Shown here in pieces: positions 36,319 through 44,520 of a stretch of DNA of 64,000 nt; position 1 is the stretch's first letter; each line of letters begins with the position of its first letter. The position numbers were made by a program, and so were the translations under genes. The stretch comes from Flavobacteriaceae bacterium (GTDB lineage: Bacteria > Bacteroidota > Bacteroidia > Flavobacteriales > Flavobacteriaceae). The notes beneath the pieces were generated by a model. That model worked only from the letters and a program-made list of their open reading frames with translations. It was not told where the DNA came from and ran no database searches. Where the stretch lies: the NCBI GenBank assembly GCA_018608625.1, contig JABAZC010000040.1:1-64000 (forward strand). The letters run 5' to 3'.

Positions 36319-37780
36319 CCTGTTTTTTTAAAAGTTGTTTAAGCATTGTTTTTTCATTGACCCAAATAATCATGAGAAGTACGGCGATGAGCCCAAGACC
36401 AAAAATATAATGTGCTCTGAATTGATAAAAAGAAAGCGCTGAAAAAAGAATAGAAAGACTGATGTACAGTGCTATTTTTTTTAGGTTATAAGGAATAGGG
36501 TAATATTTTTTTCCAAAATAATAAGACAATAGAGTCATTGTAAAATAGGCCGCCAAGGTAGCTACTGCAGATGCCATATAATTAAATTGTGCTATAAACA
36601 CTCCATTGATAACAAGGGTTATTAATGCGCCAAACACCGAAATATAAGCCCCAAATTTGGTGCGATCTGTGACTTTATACCAAACAGATAAGTTGTGATA
36701 AATTCCTAGAAACAAATAGGCTAGCAATAAAATAGGAACCACAGCCATCGCTTCCCAATAGGCTTCATTTGGAATAAGAAGTGCTTTCAAAAAATCAATA
36801 AATACAACCACCGTGAGTAATATGACCGCACCAAAAACAACAAACAACTCCAGCACTTGAGCATAATTTTTTTCAGCGCCCTTGGTTTTAGAATGACTGA
36901 AAAAGAACGGTTCAATTCCTAAACGATAGGCAGTCGCAAAAAGTATCATAAACAAAGCAAGTTTATAACAAGCCGAATACATTCCTATCGAGGTTTTAGC
37001 AATTTCTTCGGGCAACAAACGCTCCAACAAAACACGATCAAACGTTTCGTTCACAGAAAAAGCAATGCCTGCAACCAGCACTGGCAATGCATACCTCAGC
37101 ATTTTTTTCCACAAAAGAAAATCTATCTTGTAATTGATTTTGAAATAAAAACGAAGGAGCAACAGCAAAGTGATCCCGCTCGCAGCTAGGTTGGCAATAA
37201 AAATATAACTGACTTCAAAATTAGCGACGTAAATGGCGTCCCAAAGCTTGGCACCAGATGCTAACAATTTAAGATATACCAGCAAAAAAACGTTCAATCC
37301 AAGGTTGACAACAACATTGGTTAATTTGACCAAGGTATATTTTACTGGTTTACCCTGAGCGCGCAAATAGGCAAAGGGTATAATAACCAAAGCATCTAAA
37401 AATAAGGTCCAGATAACCAGAACAATATAGTTTACATGTATATGTGTGAGTGCTGCAATTTGGTGTTGAAAAGCTAACCCAAGCACCAAAAAGCCAAGTG
37501 AAGTTAATAGAAGAGAGACGGAGGCAGTGCTTAAAACAGACTCTTTATTTGCTTCTTTATTAAAAAACCTGAAAAAAGCAGTTTCCATGCCGTACGCTAG
37601 TACCACATTAAAAAGCACAAAATAGGCAAAGATTAAAGAAACATCCCCATAATCAGATACGTTTTGGAGCACTGACTTATCAGTGTGTAAACGCACCAAA
37701 AGAAAACTTAACATCCGTGGGGCCACTGTGGCAAGCCCATAAATGAAAGTTTGTTTATATAAAGTTTTTAAGACGCCCAA
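36308..37780 (-). CDS. Polysaccharide flippase-like membrane protein (Wzx/MATE-like)
   Basis: A protein of about 490 residues with 12-14 membrane helices of the polysaccharide-export flippase family, expected to move lipid-linked sugars across the inner membrane. The start is uncertain. Flavobacterial relatives begin with M-G-x-L-K, and here [19 protein letters not shown] begins at a TTG codon at 37780, which I prefer; a GTG at 37810 gives ten more residues. No ATG is available in frame. It heads the operon with dut, the TPR protein, DUF4292 and EnvC. This is separate from the other flippase in the polysaccharide locus, so it may serve another polymer or a lipid II-like substrate. Confidence 0.85.
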   Translation of the reverse strand: MGVLKTLYKQTFIYGLATVAPRMLSFLLVRLHTDKSVLQNVSDYGDVSLIFAYFVLFNVVLAYGMETAFFRFFNKEANKESVLSTASVSLLLTSLGFLVLGLAFQHQIAALTHIHVNYIVLVIWTLFLDALVIIPFAYLRAQGKPVKYTLVKLTNVVVNLGLNVFLLVYLKLLASGAKLWDAIYVANFEVSYIFIANLAASGITLLLLLRFYFKINYKIDFLLWKKMLRYALPVLVAGIAFSVNETFDRVLLERLLPEEIAKTSIGMYSACYKLALFMILFATAYRLGIEPFFFSHSKTKGAEKNYAQVLELFVVFGAVILLTVVVFIDFLKALLIPNEAYWEAMAVVPILLLAYLFLGIYHNLSVWYKVTDRTKFGAYISVFGALITLVINGVFIAQFNYMASAVATLAAYFTMTLLSYYFGKKYYPIPYNLKKIALYISLSILFSALSFYQFRAHYIFGLGLIAVLLMIIWVNEKTMLKQLLKKQDDD

Positions 37781-37838
37781 ATCACTGTATTTGATCCTAT
37801 AAAAATACACATTTTAACCAACAAACTATAATCGTTAC

Positions 37839-38339
37839 TTAGTGCTTTTTTGGTGGCGCGGAGGGATAGACTATATGGGGAGCTTTTTTAAGGTCTGAAA
37901 TCTTATAGTAATGCCGTTTGTCTTGAAGCCTATAACTTATCACACACTCGTTGTTGGCTAGCACAAAGGGCGATAAATCAAGCTGGTATATAAGTTTGTT
38001 TTGAAATTCATCCTTTGGATTTGAAGTCATTATCAGATCCCTTGACCGGTTGAGAGTCGTCTTGAAACGCCCAATAATCGAACTTCCTTTATTTTCAACT
38101 ATAGCTTTTTCGCCTCTGAAATGAATACTATCTATCTCTACGTTTCGAATGTCTGAAACCGGCAAAAACACATTGATCCCTGAGCCTCCACCTTCAATAC
38201 CCGAAATCCAAGAGCTGTAGTAAGGGGCCGTAATTATAAAAGGTGCTGCGTCTGTAAAAGTATTTGTTTTAACAGTTGAGCAGTTGATAAAACTCGCCGA
38301 AATAAGAAAGTAAAATAATAAGCGACTTTTATTGTTCAT
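37839..38339 (-). CDS. Hypothetical lipoprotein
   Basis: A 166-residue protein with a lipoprotein signal peptide (lipobox SFIN-C at C20), then a region rich in beta-strand sequence (FIITAPYYSSWISGIEGGGS, VSDIRNVEIDSIHFRG) and a basic, proline-containing end. I do not recognise a family name. It stands between the ATP synthase terminator and the flippase operon on the same strand, with 28 bp before that operon. Confidence 0.7.
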   Translation of the reverse strand: MNNKSRLLFYFLISASFINCSTVKTNTFTDAAPFIITAPYYSSWISGIEGGGSGINVFLPVSDIRNVEIDSIHFRGEKAIVENKGSSIIGRFKTTLNRSRDLIMTSNPKDEFQNKLIYQLDLSPFVLANNECVISYRLQDKRHYYKISDLKKAPHIVYPSAPPKKH

Positions 38340-38390
38340 CGGAACTGTATAATTATTGTTTGATTAAAAGTAAGTAAACAATGTGTATAC

Positions 38391-38423
38391 CACAAAAAAA
38401 GCCTTGCGGATGCGAGGCTTTTT
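38391..38423 (-). terminator. Intrinsic terminator of the atpBEFHAG operon
   Basis: AAGCCTTGC (38399-38407) and GCGAGGCTT (38412-38420) form a 9-bp stem with one G-T wobble and a GGAT loop. On the minus strand it is followed by a T run of 8 or more, so it ends transcription from atpG. On the plus strand there is also a short T run. Confidence 0.88.
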
Positions 38424-38444
38424 AGTATAATTTAATGATCTACT

Positions 38445-39299
38445 TTAGCCATTCAAAGCTTCTGCTCCGCCAACAATTTCTAAAATTTCATTGGTAATAG
38501 ATGCTTGACGTGCTTTATTGTAAGTCAATTTAAGTTGATCTCTAAGTTCTGTAGCATTATCGGTAGCTTTGTGCATCGCCGTCATTCGTGCGCCGTGCTC
38601 GCTTGCAAAACTATCACGAATGGACTTGTATAATTGAGTCTTTAATGACTTAGGAATCAAGGTTTCAATAATCTCTACTTTAGAAGGCTCAAATATATAG
38701 TCAAGGTTTGCATTAGTCTCGTTTTCTAATGGCTCAATTGGCAAAAACTGCTCTGTCATGATTTCTTGAGTTGCTGCATTTTTGAATTTATTATAAATAA
38801 CTTCAATCTTGTCAAATGCCTTCGATTCGAATTGCTCCATTAGCATCTCTGCAATTGCAGCAACACTGTCAAATGTTAGGTCGTCAAACACAGCACTCTG
38901 GTTAGAGATAACATCAAAGTTTTTAGAGAGTGCGTCGTTAGCTTTTTTGCCAATCGCGACAATCGACACCTTGGCGTCATAGCTTGAAGCAGCGGCTGTA
39001 GCCTGCTTTATAATGTTAGAATTAAATGCTCCACACAAACCTCTGTTAGAAGTAATCGCAACAATAAGCACGTTTTTTACATCACGTTGTTCAGAAAATT
39101 TACTTCCAGAATCGGAGTCTAAAGTGGCGCTAAGATTTTGTAAAAGCTCTGTTAATTTGTCCGAGTAAGGTCGCATTGCTGTGATGGCGTCCTGTGCTTT
39201 TTTCAACTTAGCAGCAGATACCATTTTCATAGCGCTTGTAATCTGCATCGTTGAAGATACGGACGCTATTCTATTTCGGATTTCTTTTAAATTTGCCAT
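38445..39299 (-). CDS. atpG: F1Fo ATP synthase subunit gamma
   Basis: The rotating central stalk of F1. The 284-residue protein has the N-terminal helix MANLKEIRNRIASVSSTMQI with TSAMKMVSAAKL, the segment ITSNRGLCGAFNSNI, and the conserved C-terminal helix containing ARQASITNEILEIVGGAEAL. It is the last gene of the operon, 17 bp after atpA, and is followed by a terminator. Confidence 0.97.
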   Translation of the reverse strand: MANLKEIRNRIASVSSTMQITSAMKMVSAAKLKKAQDAITAMRPYSDKLTELLQNLSATLDSDSGSKFSEQRDVKNVLIVAITSNRGLCGAFNSNIIKQATAAASSYDAKVSIVAIGKKANDALSKNFDVISNQSAVFDDLTFDSVAAIAEMLMEQFESKAFDKIEVIYNKFKNAATQEIMTEQFLPIEPLENETNANLDYIFEPSKVEIIETLIPKSLKTQLYKSIRDSFASEHGARMTAMHKATDNATELRDQLKLTYNKARQASITNEILEIVGGAEALNG

Positions 39300-39316
39300 A
39301 CTATTGTTTTCTTAAA

Positions 39317-40897
39317 CTAAGCGCTATATTTACTTGACAACTCTTTTGCTACCGCTGTTAGCGTGTTTGTAACTTCATCTGTTAATTTGCCTGATTTCAA
39401 CGTAGCAAGTACGTCGCTGTGCTTAGCTCTTAAAAACTCGATATATTCAGTTTCAAATTCTTTTACTTTGTTGACAGGAACAGCTCTCAAAAGATTCTTT
39501 GATCCTGCATAGATGATCGCTACTTGATCTTCTACTTTGAAAGGATCATTCTGTGCTTGCTTCAAAATTTCAACGTTACGTCGTCCTTTTTCAATCACAT
39601 TTAAAGTAACAGCATCTAAATCAGATCCAAACTTAGCAAAGGCTTCCAATTCACGGAATTGAGCCTGGTCTAATTTTAAGGTTCCAGATACCTTTTTCAT
39701 TGCTTTAATCTGTGCATTTCCACCCACACGAGATACCGAAATACCTACGTTAATTGCTGGACGTACTCCAGAGTTAAACAAATCGCCATCTAAAAATATT
39801 TGTCCATCTGTAATCGAAATTACGTTTGTTGGAATATAAGCAGATACATCACCTGCTTGTGTTTCAATAATTGGAAGGGCTGTTAAAGAACCTCCGCCTT
39901 TTACAATCGGCTTTAATGATTCTGGTAAGTCGTTCATGTCTTTTGCAATTTCATCGTTGTTGATGACTTTTGCTGCGCGTTCCAATAAACGGGAATGTAA
40001 GTAAAATACATCTCCTGGATACGCCTCACGTCCTGGAGGACGACGTAATAAAAGTGATACTTCACGATAAGCAACTGCTTGTTTTGATAAATCATCATAT
40101 ACAATCAATGCTGGACGACCAGTATCTCTGAAAAACTCACCAATAGCGGCTCCAGCAAACGGTGCATATACTTGCATTGGTGCTGGGTCCGAAGCATTAG
40201 CTGCAACTATTGTCGTATACGCTAAAGCGCCTTTTTCTTCTAGTGTTTTAGCAATTAATGCGACTGTAGACGCTTTCTGCCCTACAGCAACATAGATACA
40301 ATATACAGGTTCCCCTGCATCGTAAAATTCTTTTTGATTTAATATGGTATCAATACAAACGGCCGTTTTACCCGTTTGTCTATCTCCAATCACCAACTCA
40401 CGTTGTCCACGTCCTACTGGGATCATAGCGTCAATTGATTTGATTCCTGTTTGTAAAGGCTCTGTTACGGGCTCACGAAAAATTACACCTGGCGCTTTAC
40501 GCTCTAAAGGCATTTCGTAAAGAGTTCCTTCTACAGGACCTTTACCGTCAATTGGTGCGCCAAGTGTATCAACCACACGGCCAACAATTCCTTCCCCAAC
40601 ATTTATCGATGCAATACGTCCTGTTCGCTTTACGATAGAACCTTCTTTTATGACGTTAGAAGCGCCTAAGAGTACGATTCCAACATTATCTTCTTCAAGG
40701 TTTAATACAATTCCTTCAAGGTCTCCTTCAAATTGTACCAATTCTCCATACTGTGCATTAGAAAGTCCGTATGCACGAACAATACCATCACCTACAGTTA
40801 ATACGTTTCCAACCTCATCTAAAGAAGCTGTCGATTCGAAACCTGAAAGTTGTTGTTTTAAAATTGCTGATATTTCAGCTGCTTTTACTTCTGCCAT
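39317..40897 (-). CDS. atpA: F1Fo ATP synthase subunit alpha
   Basis: Non-catalytic nucleotide-binding subunit of the alpha3-beta3 ring. The 526-residue protein has Walker A GDRQTGKT (171-178), a family segment [30 protein letters not shown] and the arginine-finger region [15 protein letters not shown]. It is preceded by atpH (41 bp) and followed by atpG. Confidence 0.98.
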   Translation of the reverse strand: MAEVKAAEISAILKQQLSGFESTASLDEVGNVLTVGDGIVRAYGLSNAQYGELVQFEGDLEGIVLNLEEDNVGIVLLGASNVIKEGSIVKRTGRIASINVGEGIVGRVVDTLGAPIDGKGPVEGTLYEMPLERKAPGVIFREPVTEPLQTGIKSIDAMIPVGRGQRELVIGDRQTGKTAVCIDTILNQKEFYDAGEPVYCIYVAVGQKASTVALIAKTLEEKGALAYTTIVAANASDPAPMQVYAPFAGAAIGEFFRDTGRPALIVYDDLSKQAVAYREVSLLLRRPPGREAYPGDVFYLHSRLLERAAKVINNDEIAKDMNDLPESLKPIVKGGGSLTALPIIETQAGDVSAYIPTNVISITDGQIFLDGDLFNSGVRPAINVGISVSRVGGNAQIKAMKKVSGTLKLDQAQFRELEAFAKFGSDLDAVTLNVIEKGRRNVEILKQAQNDPFKVEDQVAIIYAGSKNLLRAVPVNKVKEFETEYIEFLRAKHSDVLATLKSGKLTDEVTNTLTAVAKELSSKYSA

Positions 40898-40938
40898 CTT
40901 AATTTATTTTATACATCTGATTGAATCTCAGTATAGTT

Positions 40939-41475
40939 TTAGTTAATTATAAATTTTCGTTTCAATGTATTTAATTGATTTGAGACACTCGCGTCATATT
41001 GCAAGTCTCCAACTCGAAGTACAAAACCTCCAAGGATGTTTGCATCTACAGACTTGCGGAGCGTTACTTCCTTTGTAGTTAGAGTTTTAAGCTTAGCCAT
41101 TACCTTTTCTTCTAATTCAGAAGTCATTGGGATGGCGGTTGTTACAAAGGCATTTTCTTTATTGTTTACTTGGTCATATAGAATCCCGTACTGGGTTGCT
41201 ATCTGGCCTAAAATATTAACTCTTTTGTTACTGACTAAAGTGGTGAATAACGATTTACTTTCTGAACTCACAGAAGGAAATAAAGCATCGAGTACAGCCG
41301 CCTTTTCTAATAACTTTACGACAGGACTTTTAAGTGCATTTTCTAAAGAAGCGTTGTTAGCAATCGATTGACCAATTAGGGCCATATCTGCTTGCACAGC
41401 TTCTGCTTTTTGGTTATCTGTTGCTAGGCTTAATATTGCTTTTGCATATCTTATAGCCGCTCTTGTTCCTGCCAT
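40939..41475 (-). CDS. atpH: F1Fo ATP synthase subunit delta
   Basis: The delta subunit (OSCP) joins the peripheral stalk to the top of F1. The 178-residue protein starts MAGTRAAIRYAKAILSLA and ends with the family motif region ILGGFVLRVGDLQYDASVSN-QLNTLKRK. It sits 6 bp after atpF. Confidence 0.95.
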   Translation of the reverse strand: MAGTRAAIRYAKAILSLATDNQKAEAVQADMALIGQSIANNASLENALKSPVVKLLEKAAVLDALFPSVSSESKSLFTTLVSNKRVNILGQIATQYGILYDQVNNKENAFVTTAIPMTSELEEKVMAKLKTLTTKEVTLRKSVDANILGGFVLRVGDLQYDASVSNQLNTLKRKFIIN

Positions 41476-41481
41476 GATTGT

Positions 41482-41976
41482 TTAGTTTAGTGTTGCGTTT
41501 TCTAGCATTGATTCCACTAATTTTTCTTGTTTCGCTTTGTCTGACAGCTCTTCACGGACAACTGTTTCTGCAATAGAAATTGAAAGTTCTGCGACCACTG
41601 ATTTTAAATCAGCAATTGCAGCCTTCTTTTCAGCTGCTATAGCCAATTGTGCTTGCGCTACTAACTTATTAGCTTCTTCTTTTGCTTCTGTTTTAGCGGT
41701 TTCAATCATATTGTTTTTTAACTCACGGGCTTCTTTCAGCATCGCTTGACGCTCGGCTCGGGCTTCTTTTAAAATACGTTCGTTGTCTGCTGTAAGGTTT
41801 TCCATTTCTTTACGTGCGTTTTCAGCTGAGGATAAAGCAGACTTAATGCCTTCTTCACGATCGCTAACAGCGCCTAAAATTGGATTCCAAGCAAATTTTC
41901 TTAATATCACTAATAAGAAAATGAACGTGACAGCCGTCCAAAATACCAATCCAAATCCTGGTGTAATTAAATCCAT
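41482..41976 (-). CDS. atpF: F1Fo ATP synthase subunit b
   Basis: Peripheral stalk subunit: one N-terminal membrane helix (FGLVFWTAVTFIFLLVILRK) followed by a long charged coiled coil (about 30-164). The length of 164 is usual for bacterial b subunits. One b gene is present, so the stalk is expected to be a homodimer. Confidence 0.96.
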   Translation of the reverse strand: MDLITPGFGLVFWTAVTFIFLLVILRKFAWNPILGAVSDREEGIKSALSSAENARKEMENLTADNERILKEARAERQAMLKEARELKNNMIETAKTEAKEEANKLVAQAQLAIAAEKKAAIADLKSVVAELSISIAETVVREELSDKAKQEKLVESMLENATLN

Positions 41977-42054
41977 TTCTTTGTTGTTTTTTTAATAACT
42001 TAAATTTAAAAAACACTGAAGTAACCAACCGTCACTTCAGTATTCTTTGTGTTT

Positions 42055-42279
<225 letters not shown>

Positions 42280-42283
42280 TTAA

Positions 42284-43360
42284 TTAATGTTCTTCTTCTG
42301 TTGCCATTCCAAAATAAAGGGCTGACAATATTGTAAATATATAGGCTTGTATTGCTGTCACTATAATTTCGATTACCGTAATAAATAATGAAAAGGCAAC
42401 AGAGACAGGTGCAATTGCAACTGACTTAAATACAAAAATTAATGACATTAATGCTAATATGATCACGTGTCCGGCTGTAATATTGGCAAACAAACGGATC
42501 ATCAATGAAATTGGTTTAACAAACATTCCAATAATCTCGATAGGCATTAAAAATATTTTCATTGGCACTGGCACTCCTGGCATCCAAAAGATGTGTTTCC
42601 AATAGTTTTTGTTGCCACTAAATGTTGTAATTATAAAAGTGAATACAGCTAGTGTAAATGTAAATGCGATATTACCACTTAGGTTGGCGCCATTTAAAAT
42701 TGGTATCAACCCAAAGATGTTGTTTATCCAAATAAAGAAAAAGATTGTTAATAAGTAGGGCATGTACCTTTTATACTTGTGCTCGCCAATCATTGGTTTC
42801 CCTATCTCGTCTCTTACAAATACAATTAAAGGCTCCATAAACCCAGCAAGTCCCGTTGGGACGCCATCTTTAGATTTTTTATAGCTTCTAGCGGTTGTCA
42901 AAAAAACAAACAATAATAGCGCAACAGAAATCCACATCATAAACACGTTTCTAGTAATAGAAAAGTCTAAAGGTTTCTGTGCATTTATCGGATGGTGTTC
43001 TGAATCATAATCAATAGCAGTAACACCTGCATCTAACTGGTAAATTTTTTCGTGCAACTTAACAAAGCTGCCGCCGTTTGCTTCCACAATTGTATGGCCT
43101 TCATCATCATGATGAAATTCACTTGAAGAGAAGCTTGTAAATCCATTCTCGGTCCACAATATAATTGGCAATGACAAAGACACGGGGCTCCCTTTCCAAT
43201 CCCATAAATGAAACTCATGAGCATCCTTTACGTGATGTAAAATCATTGCTTTTGGATCAAAAGGCGCATCATCTTGAGTTGTTTCTTTTTCCTTAGCAAA
43301 ACCTATAAAAGAAATTGATAAAAATAATGTTGAAAATAGTATGGTTCTTAAGGGGTTCAA
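42284..43360 (-). CDS. atpB: F1Fo ATP synthase subunit a (with signal-like N-terminus)
   Basis: The membrane subunit that forms the proton half-channels. It has the essential Arg in SLMIRLFANITAGH and several helices after residue 130. The N-terminal part is long: a signal-peptide-like segment (NPLRTILFSTLFLSISFIGF) and a periplasmic region of ~100 residues (KEKETTQDDAPFD, HEFHLWDWKG), usual in Bacteroidota. The start is not simple. A GTG at 43414 lies next to a strong -7 box (43402-43409), so the transcript would begin after it. The next plausible start is TTG at 43360, giving 358 residues with a good signal sequence. Downstream are atpE, atpF, atpH, atpA, atpG. Confidence 0.93.
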   Translation of the reverse strand: MNPLRTILFSTLFLSISFIGFAKEKETTQDDAPFDPKAMILHHVKDAHEFHLWDWKGSPVSLSLPIILWTENGFTSFSSSEFHHDDEGHTIVEANGGSFVKLHEKIYQLDAGVTAIDYDSEHHPINAQKPLDFSITRNVFMMWISVALLLFVFLTTARSYKKSKDGVPTGLAGFMEPLIVFVRDEIGKPMIGEHKYKRYMPYLLTIFFFIWINNIFGLIPILNGANLSGNIAFTFTLAVFTFIITTFSGNKNYWKHIFWMPGVPVPMKIFLMPIEIIGMFVKPISLMIRLFANITAGHVIILALMSLIFVFKSVAIAPVSVAFSLFITVIEIIVTAIQAYIFTILSALYFGMATEEEH

Positions 43361-43401
43361 TAGACTGCTTTTAATTAAAAATACCTTGATTAATTTTGGT
43401 G

Positions 43402-43432
43402 CAAATGTACACACATTTAATGAAATGACAAA
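43402..43432 (-). promoter_or_regulatory. Strong promoter of the atpBEFHAG operon
   Basis: On the minus strand TTTG (43432-43429), a 19-bp spacer and TACATTTG (43409-43402) are a full match to the Bacteroidota -33/-7 consensus. The expected transcript start is near 43396, about 36 nt before the TTG codon at 43360 and downstream of the GTG at 43414. Confidence 0.82.
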
Positions 43433-43479
43433 TAATATTTAAATGATTGTTCGCTCGGTTTTAGGCATTTTTAGTGTTG

Positions 43480-43878
43480 CTACTGTTTTTGAAGAAATTT
43501 GGTAACGGAATACACTTCAAAAGTTAAGAAAGCAAAGTACGTAACGAAAAAATTTGCTAAATCAAATCCTTGTTGTTGAGGTTTAGATAAAAGCCATGGC
43601 AAAAGAAAAATCAGAGTTAATACTATTTTTAGAAGCATGCCTAGCATAAAGACATTAAACACATCTGTTTTTCCGTTAGAATCTCGATAATTTATGAACG
43701 TATAAATCGCCAAGACGGTTACCGTATGAAATACATAAATATGCCACAATGGGAAAAACAAAAGTATGTCTGAGGCAAAATGATGGTTTAAATAGGAATG
43801 AGACCAAAAAAGCACCAGGCTTAAAACAATTAATTGTATAAGAAACCCTACTTGTCTCTTTTCAAAGAGTTCGTTCAT
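43480..43878 (-). CDS. DUF6168-like membrane protein upstream of atpB
   Basis: A 132-residue protein with four hydrophobic helices (about 10-27, 37-61, 75-96, 106-125), with WSHSYLNHHFASDILLFFPL and LGMLLKIVLTLIFLLP. I believe it corresponds to DUF6168, a family found beside ATP synthase genes in Flavobacteriia, but the number is from memory. Its position matches that of AtpI/UncI helper proteins, so a role in assembly of the c-ring is possible. Its ATG overlaps the stop of the AtpZ-like gene (ATGA). Confidence 0.75.
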   Translation of the reverse strand: MNELFEKRQVGFLIQLIVLSLVLFWSHSYLNHHFASDILLFFPLWHIYVFHTVTVLAIYTFINYRDSNGKTDVFNVFMLGMLLKIVLTLIFLLPWLLSKPQQQGFDLANFFVTYFAFLTFEVYSVTKFLQKQ

Positions 43879-44093
43879 TTTTTTTTGTCTTTTGAGGCTG
43901 ATACGATACGTTTTATGGCGTAAAAAACAGAAAATATTACTGAAAACAGTGTTAGTATTAGTGTAAATAGATTGTTTTCATTAGGATATTTTTCGTCTAA
44001 AGCAATCCCTATAAATACCCCTACTGCAGTAATTGCTCCCATTTGAAACCCTATCGCCGATAGCGCTGCGAGTTGTTTAAGCGGATTGTCCAG
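43875..44093 (-). CDS. AtpZ/AtpI-like ATP synthase accessory membrane protein (non-standard start)
   Basis: This frame encodes two membrane helices and reads as a clear AtpZ/AtpI-family protein: DNPLKQLAALSAIGFQMGAI, then TAVGVFIGIALDEKY, then LFTLILTLFSVIFSVFYAIK with a basic tail SASKDKKK. AtpZ-type proteins sit with AtpI next to ATP synthase genes and are thought to handle Mg2+/Ca2+ or help assembly. No ATG, GTG or TTG lies between the upstream in-frame stop (about 44148) and the conserved region; the nearest candidates are CTG at 44093 (used here, 72 residues) and ATA at 44120. It overlaps the bactofilin 3' end by about 17 bp and the next gene by 4 bp, so translational coupling is likely. 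The start is uncertain; a sequence error is also possible. Confidence 0.72.
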   Translation of the reverse strand: MDNPLKQLAALSAIGFQMGAITAVGVFIGIALDEKYPNENNLFTLILTLFSVIFSVFYAIKRIVSASKDKKK

Positions 44094-44508
44094 CTTTGGA
44101 AGTGTTTTGAGAAGTGTTATTGGGTGTTTCGTTTTTGAGCTCTTTTACAGAACCTTTCATGAGACAGTTTGCATTAAAAGTAGCGCCTGGCTCCACGGCC
44201 AATTTACCAATTTGAACCTCCCCTTCAACATGTGCTGATGCCCTAAGACTAAGTGTGTCCGAAACGGTTAAAGCACCCTTAAATTTACCCTCAACATCTG
44301 CGTTTTTACATATTAATACACCGTCAATAACACCTGTCTTTCCAATGACTACTTTTCCAGATGTTGTCAGAGAACCACCTACAGCGCCCTCTATTCTAAA
44401 ATCCCCTTCGCTGGTTAAGTCACCATTAAAAGTCGTGCCTAGTGCAATTGTGTTTTGTTGTGAAAATGAGTTCAGATTTGATTTTGAGTTTTTGTTATCT
44501 GTAAACAT
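44077..44508 (-). CDS. Bactofilin (polymer-forming cytoskeletal protein)
   Basis: A 143-residue cytoskeletal protein. The central right-handed beta-helix (about 22-115) shows the usual repeats: IALGTTFNGDLTSEGDFRIE, GAVGGSLTTSGKVVIGKTG, VIDGVLICKNADVEGKFKG. The ends are polar and flexible. Bactofilins self-assemble into filaments and often shape cells or position wall enzymes. The AtpZ-like gene follows, overlapping its 3' end. A functional link to ATP synthase is not known. Confidence 0.92.
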   Translation of the reverse strand: MFTDNKNSKSNLNSFSQQNTIALGTTFNGDLTSEGDFRIEGAVGGSLTTSGKVVIGKTGVIDGVLICKNADVEGKFKGALTVSDTLSLRASAHVEGEVQIGKLAVEPGATFNANCLMKGSVKELKNETPNNTSQNTSKAGQSA

Positions 44509-44520
44509 AATAAGATGATT

